Virus record (IMG/VR): IMGVR_UViG_3300025632_000064
Location: 1-25,964 of that record
Source of the DNA: a virus
Reading direction: 5' to 3' (one strand)
Length of the DNA: 25,964 nt
The position numbers and the translations under genes are program-made. This document shows positions 1-5,417 of the stretch, piece after piece. The notes under the pieces were generated by a model. It saw only the letters and a list, made by a program, of their open reading frames with translations, searched no databases and had not been told where the DNA came from. Within the stretch, counting starts at the first letter, position 1; every line of letters begins with the position of its first letter.

Positions 1-1
1 C

Positions 2-283
2 CGCGGGGCTGGGGACACAGAGACCGCGGCGGCGCACCAGGTGGCCACAAAGGTTACAGGCAGGAGATTGGAGACCCTGCGAGCGCTTTCGACCCTGGGA
101 GGAGGGTCAGGGGAGCAGATAAGCGCTTCTCTGCGGCTACCTATCACTAGCATAAGGCCACGCCTAACGGAACTGCAAGAGATGGAACTAATCGAAGACA
201 CCGGGCGGCGTCACAAAAACCAATACGGCAACGGAGAAATCATCTGGACCGTCACAAAATCAGGGGAACAATATGTATATTAA
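2..283 (+). CDS. Winged-helix DNA-binding protein, 5'-truncated
   Basis: The reading frame is open to the left edge of the window, so this is the C-terminal part of a longer gene. A GTG at 41 could act as a start, but the residues before it (GAGDTETAAAHQ) resemble the lead-in of phage winged-helix proteins, so truncation is more likely. The visible part has helix-turn-helix features: LRALSTLGGGSGEQISASL, then PITSIRPRLTELQEMELIED, where the 'SxRPRxxEL...GLIxDxG' pattern is that of phage winged-helix regulators, and a C-terminal wing ending in IIWTVT. Probable role: DNA binding, perhaps regulation of early genes or replication. The stop lies inside the start of the Gp157-like gene (11-base overlap), so the two are in one operon. 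The exact target and any upstream domain cannot be seen. Confidence 0.65.
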   Translation, partial: RGAGDTETAAAHQVATKVTGRRLETLRALSTLGGGSGEQISASLRLPITSIRPRLTELQEMELIEDTGRRHKNQYGNGEIIWTVTKSGEQYVY

Positions 284-758
284 ATTCGAAGAGATCCGCG
301 AAATGTCCGATCACATCAGGCTATTGACCGGAGACGATCAAGACACCTTTCTTGACACGCTGGACGGAGAGACCGATGCAATGGACATTCTGGGAAAGCT
401 CATTCAAGAGCGCACCGAATGCTCAATCTACGAAGGGTCAGCGAAAGAGTTAGCAGCGACCTACACCGCCAGAGCAAAACGCCTCTCAGCAAAACAGGAA
501 GCGCTCTCGATCACTATCGGCCACTTGCTGGATGCAATGGGCCAGACTAAGATCCAACACGCTCTGGGCACAGTCAGCCGGACCAAGCCACGCAAAAAAG
601 TTGTGGTAGTAGATCCGAATGACATTCCCAGCCAGCTAACAACAGTCACAGTCAAGCCAGACATGGCAGCAATCAAGAAGCAGATGGACGCAGGGGAGCT
701 TGTGCCAGGTTGCGAATATCAAATGGGCAGCGCGTCTGTCACAGTGAGGATCAAATAA
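273..758 (+). CDS. Gp157-family phage protein
   Basis: A 161-residue protein matching the layout of the Siphovirus Gp157 family: an acidic N-terminal helix, a long helical region (about 30-95) in which the chain doubles back as a coiled coil ('AKRLSAKQEALSITIGHLLD'), then a short beta-rich part with GTVSRTKPRKKVVVVDP, an IP motif and the terminal 'AIKKQMDAGELVPGCEY' (about 131-150), typical of this family. Members sit next to phage recombinases and single-strand annealing proteins; one has been linked to phage resistance in Streptococcus, but the biochemical role is not established. The ATG at 273 follows an AGGGGAA ribosome site and overlaps the upstream gene. The gene ends in TAATG, coupling it to the annealing protein. 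Confidence 0.8.
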   Translation: MYIKFEEIREMSDHIRLLTGDDQDTFLDTLDGETDAMDILGKLIQERTECSIYEGSAKELAATYTARAKRLSAKQEALSITIGHLLDAMGQTKIQHALGTVSRTKPRKKVVVVDPNDIPSQLTTVTVKPDMAAIKKQMDAGELVPGCEYQMGSASVTVRIK

Positions 759-1483
759 TGAGCGAACTACAAAAAGCAATGGCCGAGGTGAACGATCTTA
801 ATCGCACCCACGGCGTCACGCAGCGCGGCGGCAAGAAATACACAGAGGTTTTTGTGCGCGTTGAAGCATTCCGCAAAGCATTCGGAACCGATCACGGGAT
901 CAATACCGAGATCCTAACAGACGATGGCAAACGAGTTGTGGTCAAAGCATCGATCACCAACAGCGCCGGGATGGTTGTTGGCTCCGGCATGGCTGAAGAA
1001 ATCAGGGGCCAAGGTAACGTCAACAAGACAAGCGCCCTGGAGAACGCAGAGACCAGCGCCATAGGCCGCGCACTAGCTTCCATTGGCTTGCATGGTGGGA
1101 CATATGCCAGCCTCAATGAGATCGATGCTGTCCCGCGCAAGGCAGCAGCGCAAAGTCAACAGGCTCAATCTACGCAGCCGCCACCAGCACCACCCGCCGG
1201 TGATCTGCTCACACTGAAGAACCACATTGGACAGGAGAAGGGATCAGGTGACGCGCAAGAGTTTACCGCCAATCTCATCAAGCTCATTGCAGCCTATACC
1301 AAATTGGAAGCCACCAAGGAAGGGACCGTTATCCCGCCACGGGAGCGCATGACCTTGCTGCGTGAGTTGATCGAGCAAAACCAGCAGCAAATCGACAAGC
1401 TTTCCGATGGTTTCAAGGAAGAGATCGACAAACGATACAAGAATTGCCTCAAGATCCTGGGCGCACAGTTAGGAAAAGAATGA
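758..1483 (+). CDS. ERF-like single-strand DNA annealing protein
   Basis: 241 residues. The start is the ATG at 758, inside the preceding TAA (TAATG) and behind GTGAGGA, rather than an upstream ATG at 710 within the Gp157-like gene. The N-terminal core (about 1-125) is conserved-looking: 'KKYTEVFVRVEAFRKAFG', then 'GQGNVNKTSALENAETSAI' followed by GRALASIGLHGGTYASLNEID, resembling the ERF-type 'TSAIGxAL' segment of phage recombination mediators. A Pro/Gln linker (about 130-150) leads to a helical, charged C-terminal tail. Expected role: annealing of complementary strands during phage recombination or replication, usually with an exonuclease or SSB encoded upstream, which is not in the window. 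The neighbouring Gp157-like gene supports this. ERF versus another annealing family cannot be settled by eye. Confidence 0.65.
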   Translation: MSELQKAMAEVNDLNRTHGVTQRGGKKYTEVFVRVEAFRKAFGTDHGINTEILTDDGKRVVVKASITNSAGMVVGSGMAEEIRGQGNVNKTSALENAETSAIGRALASIGLHGGTYASLNEIDAVPRKAAAQSQQAQSTQPPPAPPAGDLLTLKNHIGQEKGSGDAQEFTANLIKLIAAYTKLEATKEGTVIPPRERMTLLRELIEQNQQQIDKLSDGFKEEIDKRYKNCLKILGAQLGKE

Positions 1484-1668
1484 TGGAGACCTGGAAACAA
1501 ATGAAAGCGCGTCAAAAGCGGGAGCTGATTGGCGTGGTTGAGGATCTGGCTGGACAAGTGACGCAAGTAAAAGCAGCGGAAAGCCTGGATATGTCGCAAG
1601 CCTTGCTCAGTGCCTTCTGCCGCAAGCACAGTATCACATGGGAGACAGACGGAAGGAAAAAGAAATGA
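1480..1668 (+). CDS. Small helix-turn-helix-like protein
   Basis: 62 residues, starting at ATG 1480 (or the adjacent ATG at 1483), both overlapping the stop of the annealing-protein gene and preceded by AGGAAAAG. The middle region 'VTQVKAAESLDMSQALLSAF' then CRKHSITW reads as a short helix-turn-helix: an Ala-rich first helix, a turn at 'LDMS' and a recognition-like helix. The C-terminus is basic (DGRKKK). A small transcription factor or DNA-binding accessory of the early operon is plausible. An ATGA overlap couples it to the next gene, which has a similar helix-turn-helix pattern. No family name can be assigned from sequence alone. Confidence 0.6.
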   Translation: MMETWKQMKARQKRELIGVVEDLAGQVTQVKAAESLDMSQALLSAFCRKHSITWETDGRKKK

Positions 1669-2111
1669 CCGGTAAAGATATTATCAAGTGCATCAAGGCA
1701 GCAGAAATGAAGCTGACAAAGAAAGAAGCATCTGCTCTTATGTCGATACCGTATAAAACTGTTGTTGAGATCGCAAAAAAATACGGAATAAAATTTATCG
1801 ATGGAAGGCAGAAAAGCGATGAACCAAGAAGGCAAGCAGGCATTGGCCCGAAGTCAACGTCAACTATCAATCATGATCGAGACTGCAAAAAAACAGAACC
1901 GGCACAACCTCAAGCAGCAACTCGAGAGCCTGTTCGCATTAGGCGAGATACTTCAAAGGGCCATTACAAAAGAAAGCTAAAGAATCGGTTTCGTGACATA
2001 CTTCAGAGCGATCTGGATTACGCCGTAAAGCACGAGTTAATCTACGCAGCCAAGTGGCAGGATCATCAGCGCAGCATAAAGAAAAAAACTAAGGTAGGGG
2101 GAACGCTATGA
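1665..2111 (+). CDS. Basic protein with N-terminal helix-turn-helix-like segment
   Basis: 148 residues from ATG 1665, which overlaps the upstream stop (ATGA) and follows GGAAGGAAAA; a start at 1638 within the preceding gene is less likely. Residues 1-48 (KLTKKEASALMSIPYKTVVE then IAKKYGIKF) look like a helix-turn-helix that pairs in style with the preceding small gene. Residues about 52-105 are low-complexity, Pro/Arg/Thr-rich and poorly protein-like. The last 45 residues ('RFRDILQSDLDYAVKHEL') are helical and basic. The weak middle coincides with a well-formed ORF in another frame (1819-1980), so this stretch may be constrained by overlapping coding. Function unknown; DNA binding is inferred only from the N-terminus. 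Confidence 0.6.
   Translation: MTGKDIIKCIKAAEMKLTKKEASALMSIPYKTVVEIAKKYGIKFIDGRQKSDEPRRQAGIGPKSTSTINHDRDCKKTEPAQPQAATREPVRIRRDTSKGHYKRKLKNRFRDILQSDLDYAVKHELIYAAKWQDHQRSIKKKTKVGGTL
1819..1980 (+). CDS. Candidate nested small gene in an alternative frame
   Basis: Lies wholly within the preceding gene but one frame forward. ATG 1819 follows a GGAAGG sequence with a spacer of about 10 bases; ATG 1801 in the same frame is an alternative start. The 53-residue product (MNQEGKQALARSQRQLSIMI... ending LQRAITKES) has the composition of a real soluble helical protein: alternating charged and hydrophobic residues with a Leu-rich amphipathic segment 'LKQQLESLFALGEILQRAI'. The host frame is low-complexity over the same interval. 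This is a reading from composition only; expression is not shown. Function unknown. Confidence 0.45.
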   Translation: MNQEGKQALARSQRQLSIMIETAKKQNRHNLKQQLESLFALGEILQRAITKES

Positions 2112-2218
2112 GCGAAGAGGAAATGGAAAAGAAGATTGAGATTGCAGGCGCGGTCGGCGCGTTTGCAGGCTTTGCCAGTGGCATTGGAGTAATGGCCCTG
2201 GTAGCAATTATATTTTAG
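2108..2218 (+). CDS. Small single-pass membrane protein
   Basis: 36 residues (MSEEEMEKKIEIAGAVGAFA...). ATG 2108 overlaps the upstream TGA (ATGA) and is preceded by GTAGGGGGAA, a strong ribosome-binding site. An acidic and basic N-terminus (1-11) is followed by one Gly/Ala/Val/Ile-rich hydrophobic segment running to the C-terminal Phe, consistent with a single membrane helix with small-residue packing faces. Position at the end of the early operon suggests an early membrane-acting peptide, for example affecting host envelope or superinfection; this is inference. The same ribosome site and tight spacing as its neighbours make it likely to be translated. Confidence 0.6.
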   Translation: MSEEEMEKKIEIAGAVGAFAGFASGIGVMALVAIIF

Positions 2219-2232
2219 GAAGGAAACAAACC

Positions 2233-2367
2233 ATGCTCACTTATCTAATCAAGAAAATATTTGGGGTCACTTTGGTGATTAGTACAGGCAAGTCAAGCGA
2301 CCGGATGGAACACAACATTAGGCATCGCAAGAAAGTCGAAGACGCTATAAAGAAAAATAATGATTAG
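2233..2367 (+). CDS. Small basic protein, last gene of the rightward operon
   Basis: 44 residues, start ATG 2233 after AGGAAGGAAA, stop TAG at 2365-2367. The N-terminal 17 residues (MLTYLIKKIFGVTLVIS) are hydrophobic with two lysines and could be a weak membrane-associated helix. The rest (RMEHNIRHRKKVEDAIKKNN) is strongly basic. The good ribosome site and the 14-base gap to the upstream stop support expression. It is the last rightward gene before the convergent intergenic region. No family recognised. Confidence 0.55.
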   Translation: MLTYLIKKIFGVTLVISTGKSSDRMEHNIRHRKKVEDAIKKNND

Positions 2368-2378
2368 AAAATAATCGT

Positions 2379-2496
2379 GTGGGTGGCCGTTGAAAGGAAT
2401 GCTGGCACATTTGGTAGCAACGTCATCCTAGGCTAAACAACCGCCGTCGCACTACCCACGGCAAGTCGATTTTATCTTGTGATGATAGCCACCCAC
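2379..2496. other. Convergent intergenic inverted-repeat structure
   Basis: Between the end of the early operon (2367) and the end of the late operon (2506). A perfect 9-base inverted repeat, GTGGGTGGC at 2379-2387 and GCCACCCAC at 2488-2496, encloses smaller ones: CGTTG 2388-2392 with CAACG 2418-2422, GCCGT 2443-2447 with ACGGC 2458-2462, and an alternative pairing of GTGGGT 2379-2384 with ACCCAC 2454-2459, continued by GGCCGTTG against CAACCGCC with one mismatch. A TTTT run lies at 2470-2473 on the plus strand, and a T-rich stretch follows the outer repeat when read on the minus strand. Likely a bidirectional termination region or a structured RNA; no canonical strong GC hairpin with a U-tract is present. 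Confidence 0.4.
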
Positions 2497-2505
2497 TCGA
2501 TATTT

Positions 2506-3027
2506 CTATACAGGTTTTGTAGCCATCTCAAGAGCTGTTTCAAGAGTTTCTTTATTTCTTCGCGTCCATCCTTTTCCGAAAGTCTCAAAGGTTTTAAGCC
2601 CTTCATAAAACTTCTGCCGAGTATGATACACAGACTCAATGATCCGGTCTGGATCTAAGTCAGCAACAGCCTGCAATGTCATAGGCCCGATTGCCCCGTC
2701 CTGTTTCGCTCCAACGGCACGTTGAATAGCTTTGGCTGGCCGACCGCTGCCAGAGTTTACAGCCCAATCAAATGCGCACCAATCAACACCGCTTGGGAGA
2801 TCGTCACCGCGAACCTTATCCCAATAGTTTTTCTTGTAGATCGGAGCTACGTCATCAGGCGTCAGGTCTCGCATCTCTTGCTCAGTGCTTTCCCGGCCAA
2901 TCCACTTGTCATAGACAGCCTTGGTCACACCGAGATTAGTCATTCCACCCGGATCTTTTGGATGATTTACAAAGCCACCTTCGTGCTTGAGCAGCATCCT
3001 TAAACAGTGTTCAAAGTTCTCTTTCAT
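2506..3027 (-). CDS. Endolysin, GH108-type N-acetylmuramidase
   Basis: 173 residues. The N-terminus carries the glycoside hydrolase 108 signature: LLKHEGGFVNHPKDPGGMTN, with catalytic Glu16 in the EGG motif and the 'DPGG.TN.GVT' pattern that follows. The C-terminal half ('AIQRAVGAKQDGAIGPMTLQ') matches the GxxxDGxxGPxT peptidoglycan-binding fold usually paired with GH108. Role: cleavage of the glycan backbone of host peptidoglycan at the end of infection. No signal peptide or signal-anchor is visible at the N-terminus, so release through the holin encoded just upstream is expected. ATG overlaps the stop of the coiled-coil membrane protein gene (ATGA). Last gene of the leftward operon. Confidence 0.9.
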   Translation of the reverse strand: MKENFEHCLRMLLKHEGGFVNHPKDPGGMTNLGVTKAVYDKWIGRESTEQEMRDLTPDDVAPIYKKNYWDKVRGDDLPSGVDWCAFDWAVNSGSGRPAKAIQRAVGAKQDGAIGPMTLQAVADLDPDRIIESVYHTRQKFYEGLKTFETFGKGWTRRNKETLETALEMATKPV

Positions 3028-3380
3028 TTCATTCCGCCTTTCATATCCAAGTGGTCTCGACCGATATACTTCAGGTCATTTTCGATCAGAGCCACACGCT
3101 GTTTTATTTTGTTGATCTCGCCAATGGCCATTGTCATTGCCGCAAGCTCATCCCAAAGCTCCTCGATCTCATCAAAGGCATACTGCAACTCCATTGCATT
3201 GTCTTGCACATCACGCTTCAGGTTAATATTATCTTCAATAGCCATGCGAGATCCGATCTGACTGACAGTCTCTTCAAGACTGGCAATGGTTGCCGCCTGC
3301 TGGCTTACCCACCACACACCAGCAGCGAGCTGGACAGCCATTGCAGCAACGAGAGCAAGAGGGAGCTTGATATTCTCCAT
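3024..3380 (-). CDS. Membrane-anchored coiled-coil protein, spanin-like candidate
   Basis: 118 residues from ATG at 3380, overlapping the holin stop (TAATG); a longer start at 3455 would read into the holin gene and is rejected. Residues 7-26 form one hydrophobic segment (LPLALVAAMAVQLAAGVWWV), followed by a long helical, heptad-rich region (about 28-105) with many Glu/Leu/Ile. This is the topology of an inner-membrane spanin: N-terminal anchor and periplasmic coiled coil. It lies between holin and endolysin, where spanins often lie. No embedded or adjacent lipoprotein partner with a lipobox was seen, so it could instead be another lysis-linked membrane protein. Ribosome site weak (AAAGGG, long spacing), consistent with coupling. 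Confidence 0.6.
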   Translation of the reverse strand: MENIKLPLALVAAMAVQLAAGVWWVSQQAATIASLEETVSQIGSRMAIEDNINLKRDVQDNAMELQYAFDEIEELWDELAAMTMAIGEINKIKQRVALIENDLKYIGRDHLDMKGGMK

Positions 3381-3724
3381 TACTTTTTCAAACCCTTTAC
3401 TGTACGGATTCCAAACGATGCAGCAATCGAAGCATACATTGCCCATGAAAACCACGATGGTGCAGCCTCCAGGTTCCTAAAGCCTTGCTCCATGTACGGC
3501 TGTAACCCAGGGATAAAGCTCCCCAGCACGATTGCAATGAAGCATAGCGTCCAGGCTTCATCCTTCCAACTGTCACGACTGGCCTCAATAGCAGCCTGTT
3601 CCCAAGATATTTCCCCGGTAGCGATCTTCATTTTCGTTTCGGCTTCAGCTTTCTTCACCGCAGTCTTGCCATCGATGTAGCTGGTAGCCAGACCGCCAAG
3701 CGATCCTAAGATCTGACCTATCAT
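3380..3724 (-). CDS. Holin, GTA_holin_3TM type
   Basis: 114 residues. Matches the three-helix holin family named from gene transfer agents: an N-terminal weakly hydrophobic glycine-rich helix (1-17), a charged linker, 'SRDSWKDEAWTLCFIAIVLG' with the conserved W-K-D-E-xW entry into the second membrane helix (about 56-73), a PGL/PYM turn and the 'LEAAPSWFSWAMYASIAASF' third helix (about 90-107), ending in a basic tail (GLKK). Role: timed permeabilisation of the inner membrane to release the muramidase encoded two genes downstream. Overlaps the EF-hand gene by ATGA. The family link to alphaproteobacterial gene transfer agents weakly suggests the host group. Confidence 0.75.
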   Translation of the reverse strand: MIGQILGSLGGLATSYIDGKTAVKKAEAETKMKIATGEISWEQAAIEASRDSWKDEAWTLCFIAIVLGSFIPGLQPYMEQGFRNLEAAPSWFSWAMYASIAASFGIRTVKGLKK

Positions 3725-4029
3725 TTCTTAGCCTCCATCGCATTAAACCCGAAGTAAGCAGCAACCACACCCGAAGCAGCAACCACATACACTGTAGCAA
3801 TGTCAGCAATTAGATCCGCAGCAGTGTCTAGGCCCAACGCAGAGGCCGCTACAATGGCGAAAGGGTATAGAAGCATACCAGCAGCGCAGGCAACAGTTAA
3901 ACGGCGCTGTGTGTCGCGCTTAGAATCGGCATCATTAAGCTCTCGCCAACGATCCTCAAGAGCAAGTTTCTGCCACTCGACCTCATCGATCTTACCGTCT
4001 TTGTTTACGTCATACTTATCAAAAGTCAT
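3721..4029 (-). CDS. EF-hand protein with two membrane helices
   Basis: 102 residues. The N-terminus carries a canonical EF-hand calcium-binding loop, DVNKDGKIDEVE (residues 7-18), with the expected Asp7, Asn9, Asp11, Gly12, Ile14 and Glu18. A charged helix (19-43) follows, then two hydrophobic segments (about 44-67 and 72-96) and a C-terminal KK. Only one EF-hand is present, so it may pair through dimers. Gene junctions with both neighbours are ATGA overlaps, tying its expression to the holin. Possible roles: a calcium- or cation-responsive lysis modulator, antiholin or second holin; none is demonstrated. The motif itself is unambiguous; the membrane topology is from hydrophobicity by eye. 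Confidence 0.75.
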   Translation of the reverse strand: MTFDKYDVNKDGKIDEVEWQKLALEDRWRELNDADSKRDTQRRLTVACAAGMLLYPFAIVAASALGLDTAADLIADIATVYVVAASGVVAAYFGFNAMEAKK

Positions 4030-4157
4030 TTCTGATTCCTCGCTTTCTGAAGAAGCTGCAAAACATCCAAAAACTGACGCCCCGACTTTGCTGCCAAGCC
4101 CTCAATTATTAGCTCAATATTCTGATCGAACAGGCTTATGATTTCTTTGTCGTTCAT
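4026..4157 (-). CDS. Small acidic/helical protein in lysis cassette
   Basis: 43 residues (MNDKEIISLFDQNIELIIEG...), start at 4157 behind AAGGTGAA, stop overlapping the EF-hand ATG (ATGA). Predicted to be a short amphipathic helical protein, with no hydrophobic segment long enough to span a membrane; the last residues (LQKARNQK) are basic. It was found by reading the gap between the EF-hand gene and the next upstream gene, and its good ribosome site plus four-base overlaps on both sides support it being translated. Function unknown; possibly a cytoplasmic partner of the adjacent membrane protein. Confidence 0.6.
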   Translation of the reverse strand: MNDKEIISLFDQNIELIIEGLAAKSGRQFLDVLQLLQKARNQK

Positions 4158-4312
4158 AGTTTCACCTTAAAGCAATAGAGATACTCGTTGTTCTTCGTCA
4201 CAAGAATAGAAGCTCTTAGCTTTTCCTCAAAGCAAATCTTTTCTGATTCGTATTGACCAACCTCAAAGTGCGTAACGCCACCCGCAAGTTGCAACCAAAC
4301 CAGCACCCACAT
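4154..4312 (-). CDS. Small protein with hydrophobic N-terminus and two cysteines
   Basis: 52 residues (MWVLVWLQLAGGVTHFEVGQ...). Residues 1-13 are hydrophobic with no preceding basic residue, so it is a weak signal-like segment. Cys27 (KICFEEK) and Cys47 (YLYCFKVKL) could form one disulphide if exported. Start at 4312 is embedded in the upstream stop (TGATG), and the stop overlaps the next ATG (ATGA), the same translational coupling as the neighbours. Its organisation parallels the 57-residue gene one position upstream. No family assigned; a small periplasmic lysis accessory is a guess from context. Confidence 0.55.
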   Translation of the reverse strand: MWVLVWLQLAGGVTHFEVGQYESEKICFEEKLRASILVTKNNEYLYCFKVKL

Positions 4313-4785
4313 CAACGCACCTCTTCAGCCAACAGCGCTGCAACCCATATCAAGCCGCCGCTGCCCACGGCAAACACGGTGCAGGCAATCGCAATTGTAA
4401 TAATGTAGAATATGCGATCACGTTTTGCCGCCGCCTCTTCAAGCGCACGTTTCTGCCGCGCTCTAGCTGCGCCCATTTCACGCTGCACTGTCTCCCACAT
4501 TCCAGGTGGGCCATACAAACGGCAATGGCTGCGAAGAGTATCCATTGCTTCTTTGTGTTTCATTTTTGCATTAGCGATTGCAAAGCCTTCTTCTTCACTA
4601 GAAGTAAGCCTACCTAACGGGCCTTTATGTCGGCCTTTTTCTGCAAGATGAATATCAGCTTCCAGTTTAGCCAGCTTGCCAAACTGCGGTAGTATAGAAC
4701 CAACGTCCTTGCCAGCTTGAACCGCAGAGCTAATCCCGCCTGCGACTGTGCTTACTGCACTTGCAAGAGCAAGAACCTCAATCAT
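4312..4785 (-). CDS. Conserved phage membrane-associated protein, unknown function
   Basis: 157 residues. The first 25 residues are Ala/Ser/Val/Gly-rich and mildly hydrophobic. A conserved-looking central part ('KFGKLAKLEADI' type, here FGKLAKLEADIHLAEKGRHK; 'GPLGRLTSSEEEGFAIANAK'; 'LYGPPGMWETV') is followed by an Arg/Ala/Glu-rich helix (about 100-123) and one strong membrane helix near the C-terminus (about 126-151). I recall this arrangement as recurrent in marine podoviruses close to fibre and lysis genes, without a proven function. It could be a tail- or lysis-linked membrane protein. The start at 4785 overlaps the upstream stop (ATGA-type). Confidence 0.65.
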   Translation of the reverse strand: MIEVLALASAVSTVAGGISSAVQAGKDVGSILPQFGKLAKLEADIHLAEKGRHKGPLGRLTSSEEEGFAIANAKMKHKEAMDTLRSHCRLYGPPGMWETVQREMGAARARQKRALEEAAAKRDRIFYIITIAIACTVFAVGSGGLIWVAALLAEEVR

Positions 4786-4955
4786 GTTTCAACAAACCTC
4801 GCGGGACAAACGTAAAGATAGCTGACACGATATATTCTATCATACCAGCTACCATTTTTTACGCCGCCACAGTCATAGTAGCAGTATTGAAACAACTGGT
4901 TCCCGCCTTGTGTCCAAGCGTGGTTGAATGAGACAAAGGCAAGAACACAGATCAT
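4782..4955 (-). CDS. Small cysteine-rich, probably exported protein
   Basis: 57 residues (MICVLAFVSFNHAWTQGGNQ...), start at 4955 within the upstream TGA (TGATG), stop overlapping the next ATG. Residues 1-14 form a short hydrophobic segment that may act as an export signal; the remainder is rich in Tyr, with Cys at 25, 29 and 50 in 'FQYCYYDCGG' and 'SYLYVCPA'. The paired CxxxC and later Cys suggest disulphides in the periplasm or in the virion. It was found by reading the gap between two longer genes. Like the 52-residue gene further down it is small, hydrophobic at the start and Cys-containing. Function unknown. Confidence 0.6.
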   Translation of the reverse strand: MICVLAFVSFNHAWTQGGNQLFQYCYYDCGGVKNGSWYDRIYRVSYLYVCPARFVET

Positions 4956-5149
4956 CAGCCCATCTTAGTCAGAACCGCGAGTAAGAGGACAATGATTGAG
5001 CCAGTAGTTGCAATCATGATGCTCTCCATGCGCTTAACACGGCCAAATAAATCTTTGAATTGGATCTTCATCTCAGTTTGAATTGCAATTACTTGCTTCT
5101 CCATATTGTCGATCCGTTCATGTGCTGAAGCTACAGTTCGCTTGTCCAT
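4955..5149 (-). CDS. XhlA-like small coiled-coil membrane protein
   Basis: 64 residues. An N-terminal soluble helix with heptad spacing (about 5-42: AHERIDNMEKQVIAIQTEMK) is followed by a single C-terminal membrane helix (about 43-62: SIMIATTGSIIVLLLAVLTK) and a two-residue tail. This order, coiled coil then tail anchor, is that of the haemolysin XhlA family, cell-surface proteins that work with holins in some phages and prophages. Its place at the head of the lysis cassette fits. A generic tail-anchored phage protein cannot be excluded. The ATG at 5149 is a few bases after the stop of the upstream gene. Confidence 0.6.
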   Translation of the reverse strand: MDKRTVASAHERIDNMEKQVIAIQTEMKIQFKDLFGRVKRMESIMIATTGSIIVLLLAVLTKMG

Positions 5150-5153
5150 TTAC

Positions 5154-5417
5154 TTAGCCCTCTTGAGCAGCCAGATGCGCAGCGTAAGCAGCCTGTGCAT
5201 CAGCATCGAACACAGCCTGAATAATTGCCAGCACATCTGCGTCTGGCTCTGCAAGAAAGTCATCACCAGGCGTAACCACACGGCGGTGGAAGTTGCGTGA
5301 TAACTCAACGCCATCCTCTGCAATGATGGTGGCTGTGCGAACCTGAATGACGGGATAACCCGCAGCCAGTTGCAAGACCTCGATCTTGTCGTTCTTTGTT
5401 GTTTTAGTAATAGCCAT
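5154..5417 (-). CDS. Small conserved protein after the tailspike, unknown
   Basis: 87 residues from ATG 5417, chosen over an ATG at 5444 because AAGGAGAT lies six bases upstream. The protein starts MAITKTTKNDKIEVLQL, continues with a beta-like stretch ('YPVIQVRTATIIAEDGVELS', 'NFHRRVVTPGDD') and ends in an Ala-rich acidic helix (AIIQAVFDADAQAAYAAHLA). No membrane segment. It lies between the S74 spike gene and the lysis cassette, and small proteins of this type recur next to phage tail fibres. It could be a virion-associated protein or a fibre assembly factor; this is inference. Strong ribosome site argues for good expression. Confidence 0.65.
   Translation of the reverse strand: MAITKTTKNDKIEVLQLAAGYPVIQVRTATIIAEDGVELSRNFHRRVVTPGDDFLAEPDADVLAIIQAVFDADAQAAYAAHLAAQEG

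Noticed and set aside
1771-1783. A7 run in the second helix-turn-helix gene as a -1 frameshift site leading to the nested frame
   Set aside because: The nested ORF is in the +1 frame relative to the host gene, and that frame has a TAA at 1789-1791, so a shift at the A-run cannot join the two. Internal initiation is the simpler explanation.
2379-2460. A tRNA-sized element (GTGGGT...ACCCAC) between the convergent operons
   Set aside because: The ends can pair as an acceptor-like stem, but there is no T-loop GTTCGA-type sequence, no D-arm, no clear anticodon arm and no CCA. It is better described as a hairpin or terminator structure.
3051-3680. A 209-residue plus-strand ORF opposite the lysis genes
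   Set aside because: It is a shadow of three well-supported minus-strand genes, has Ile/Leu/His/Cys-rich composition typical of antisense frames and no ribosome site.
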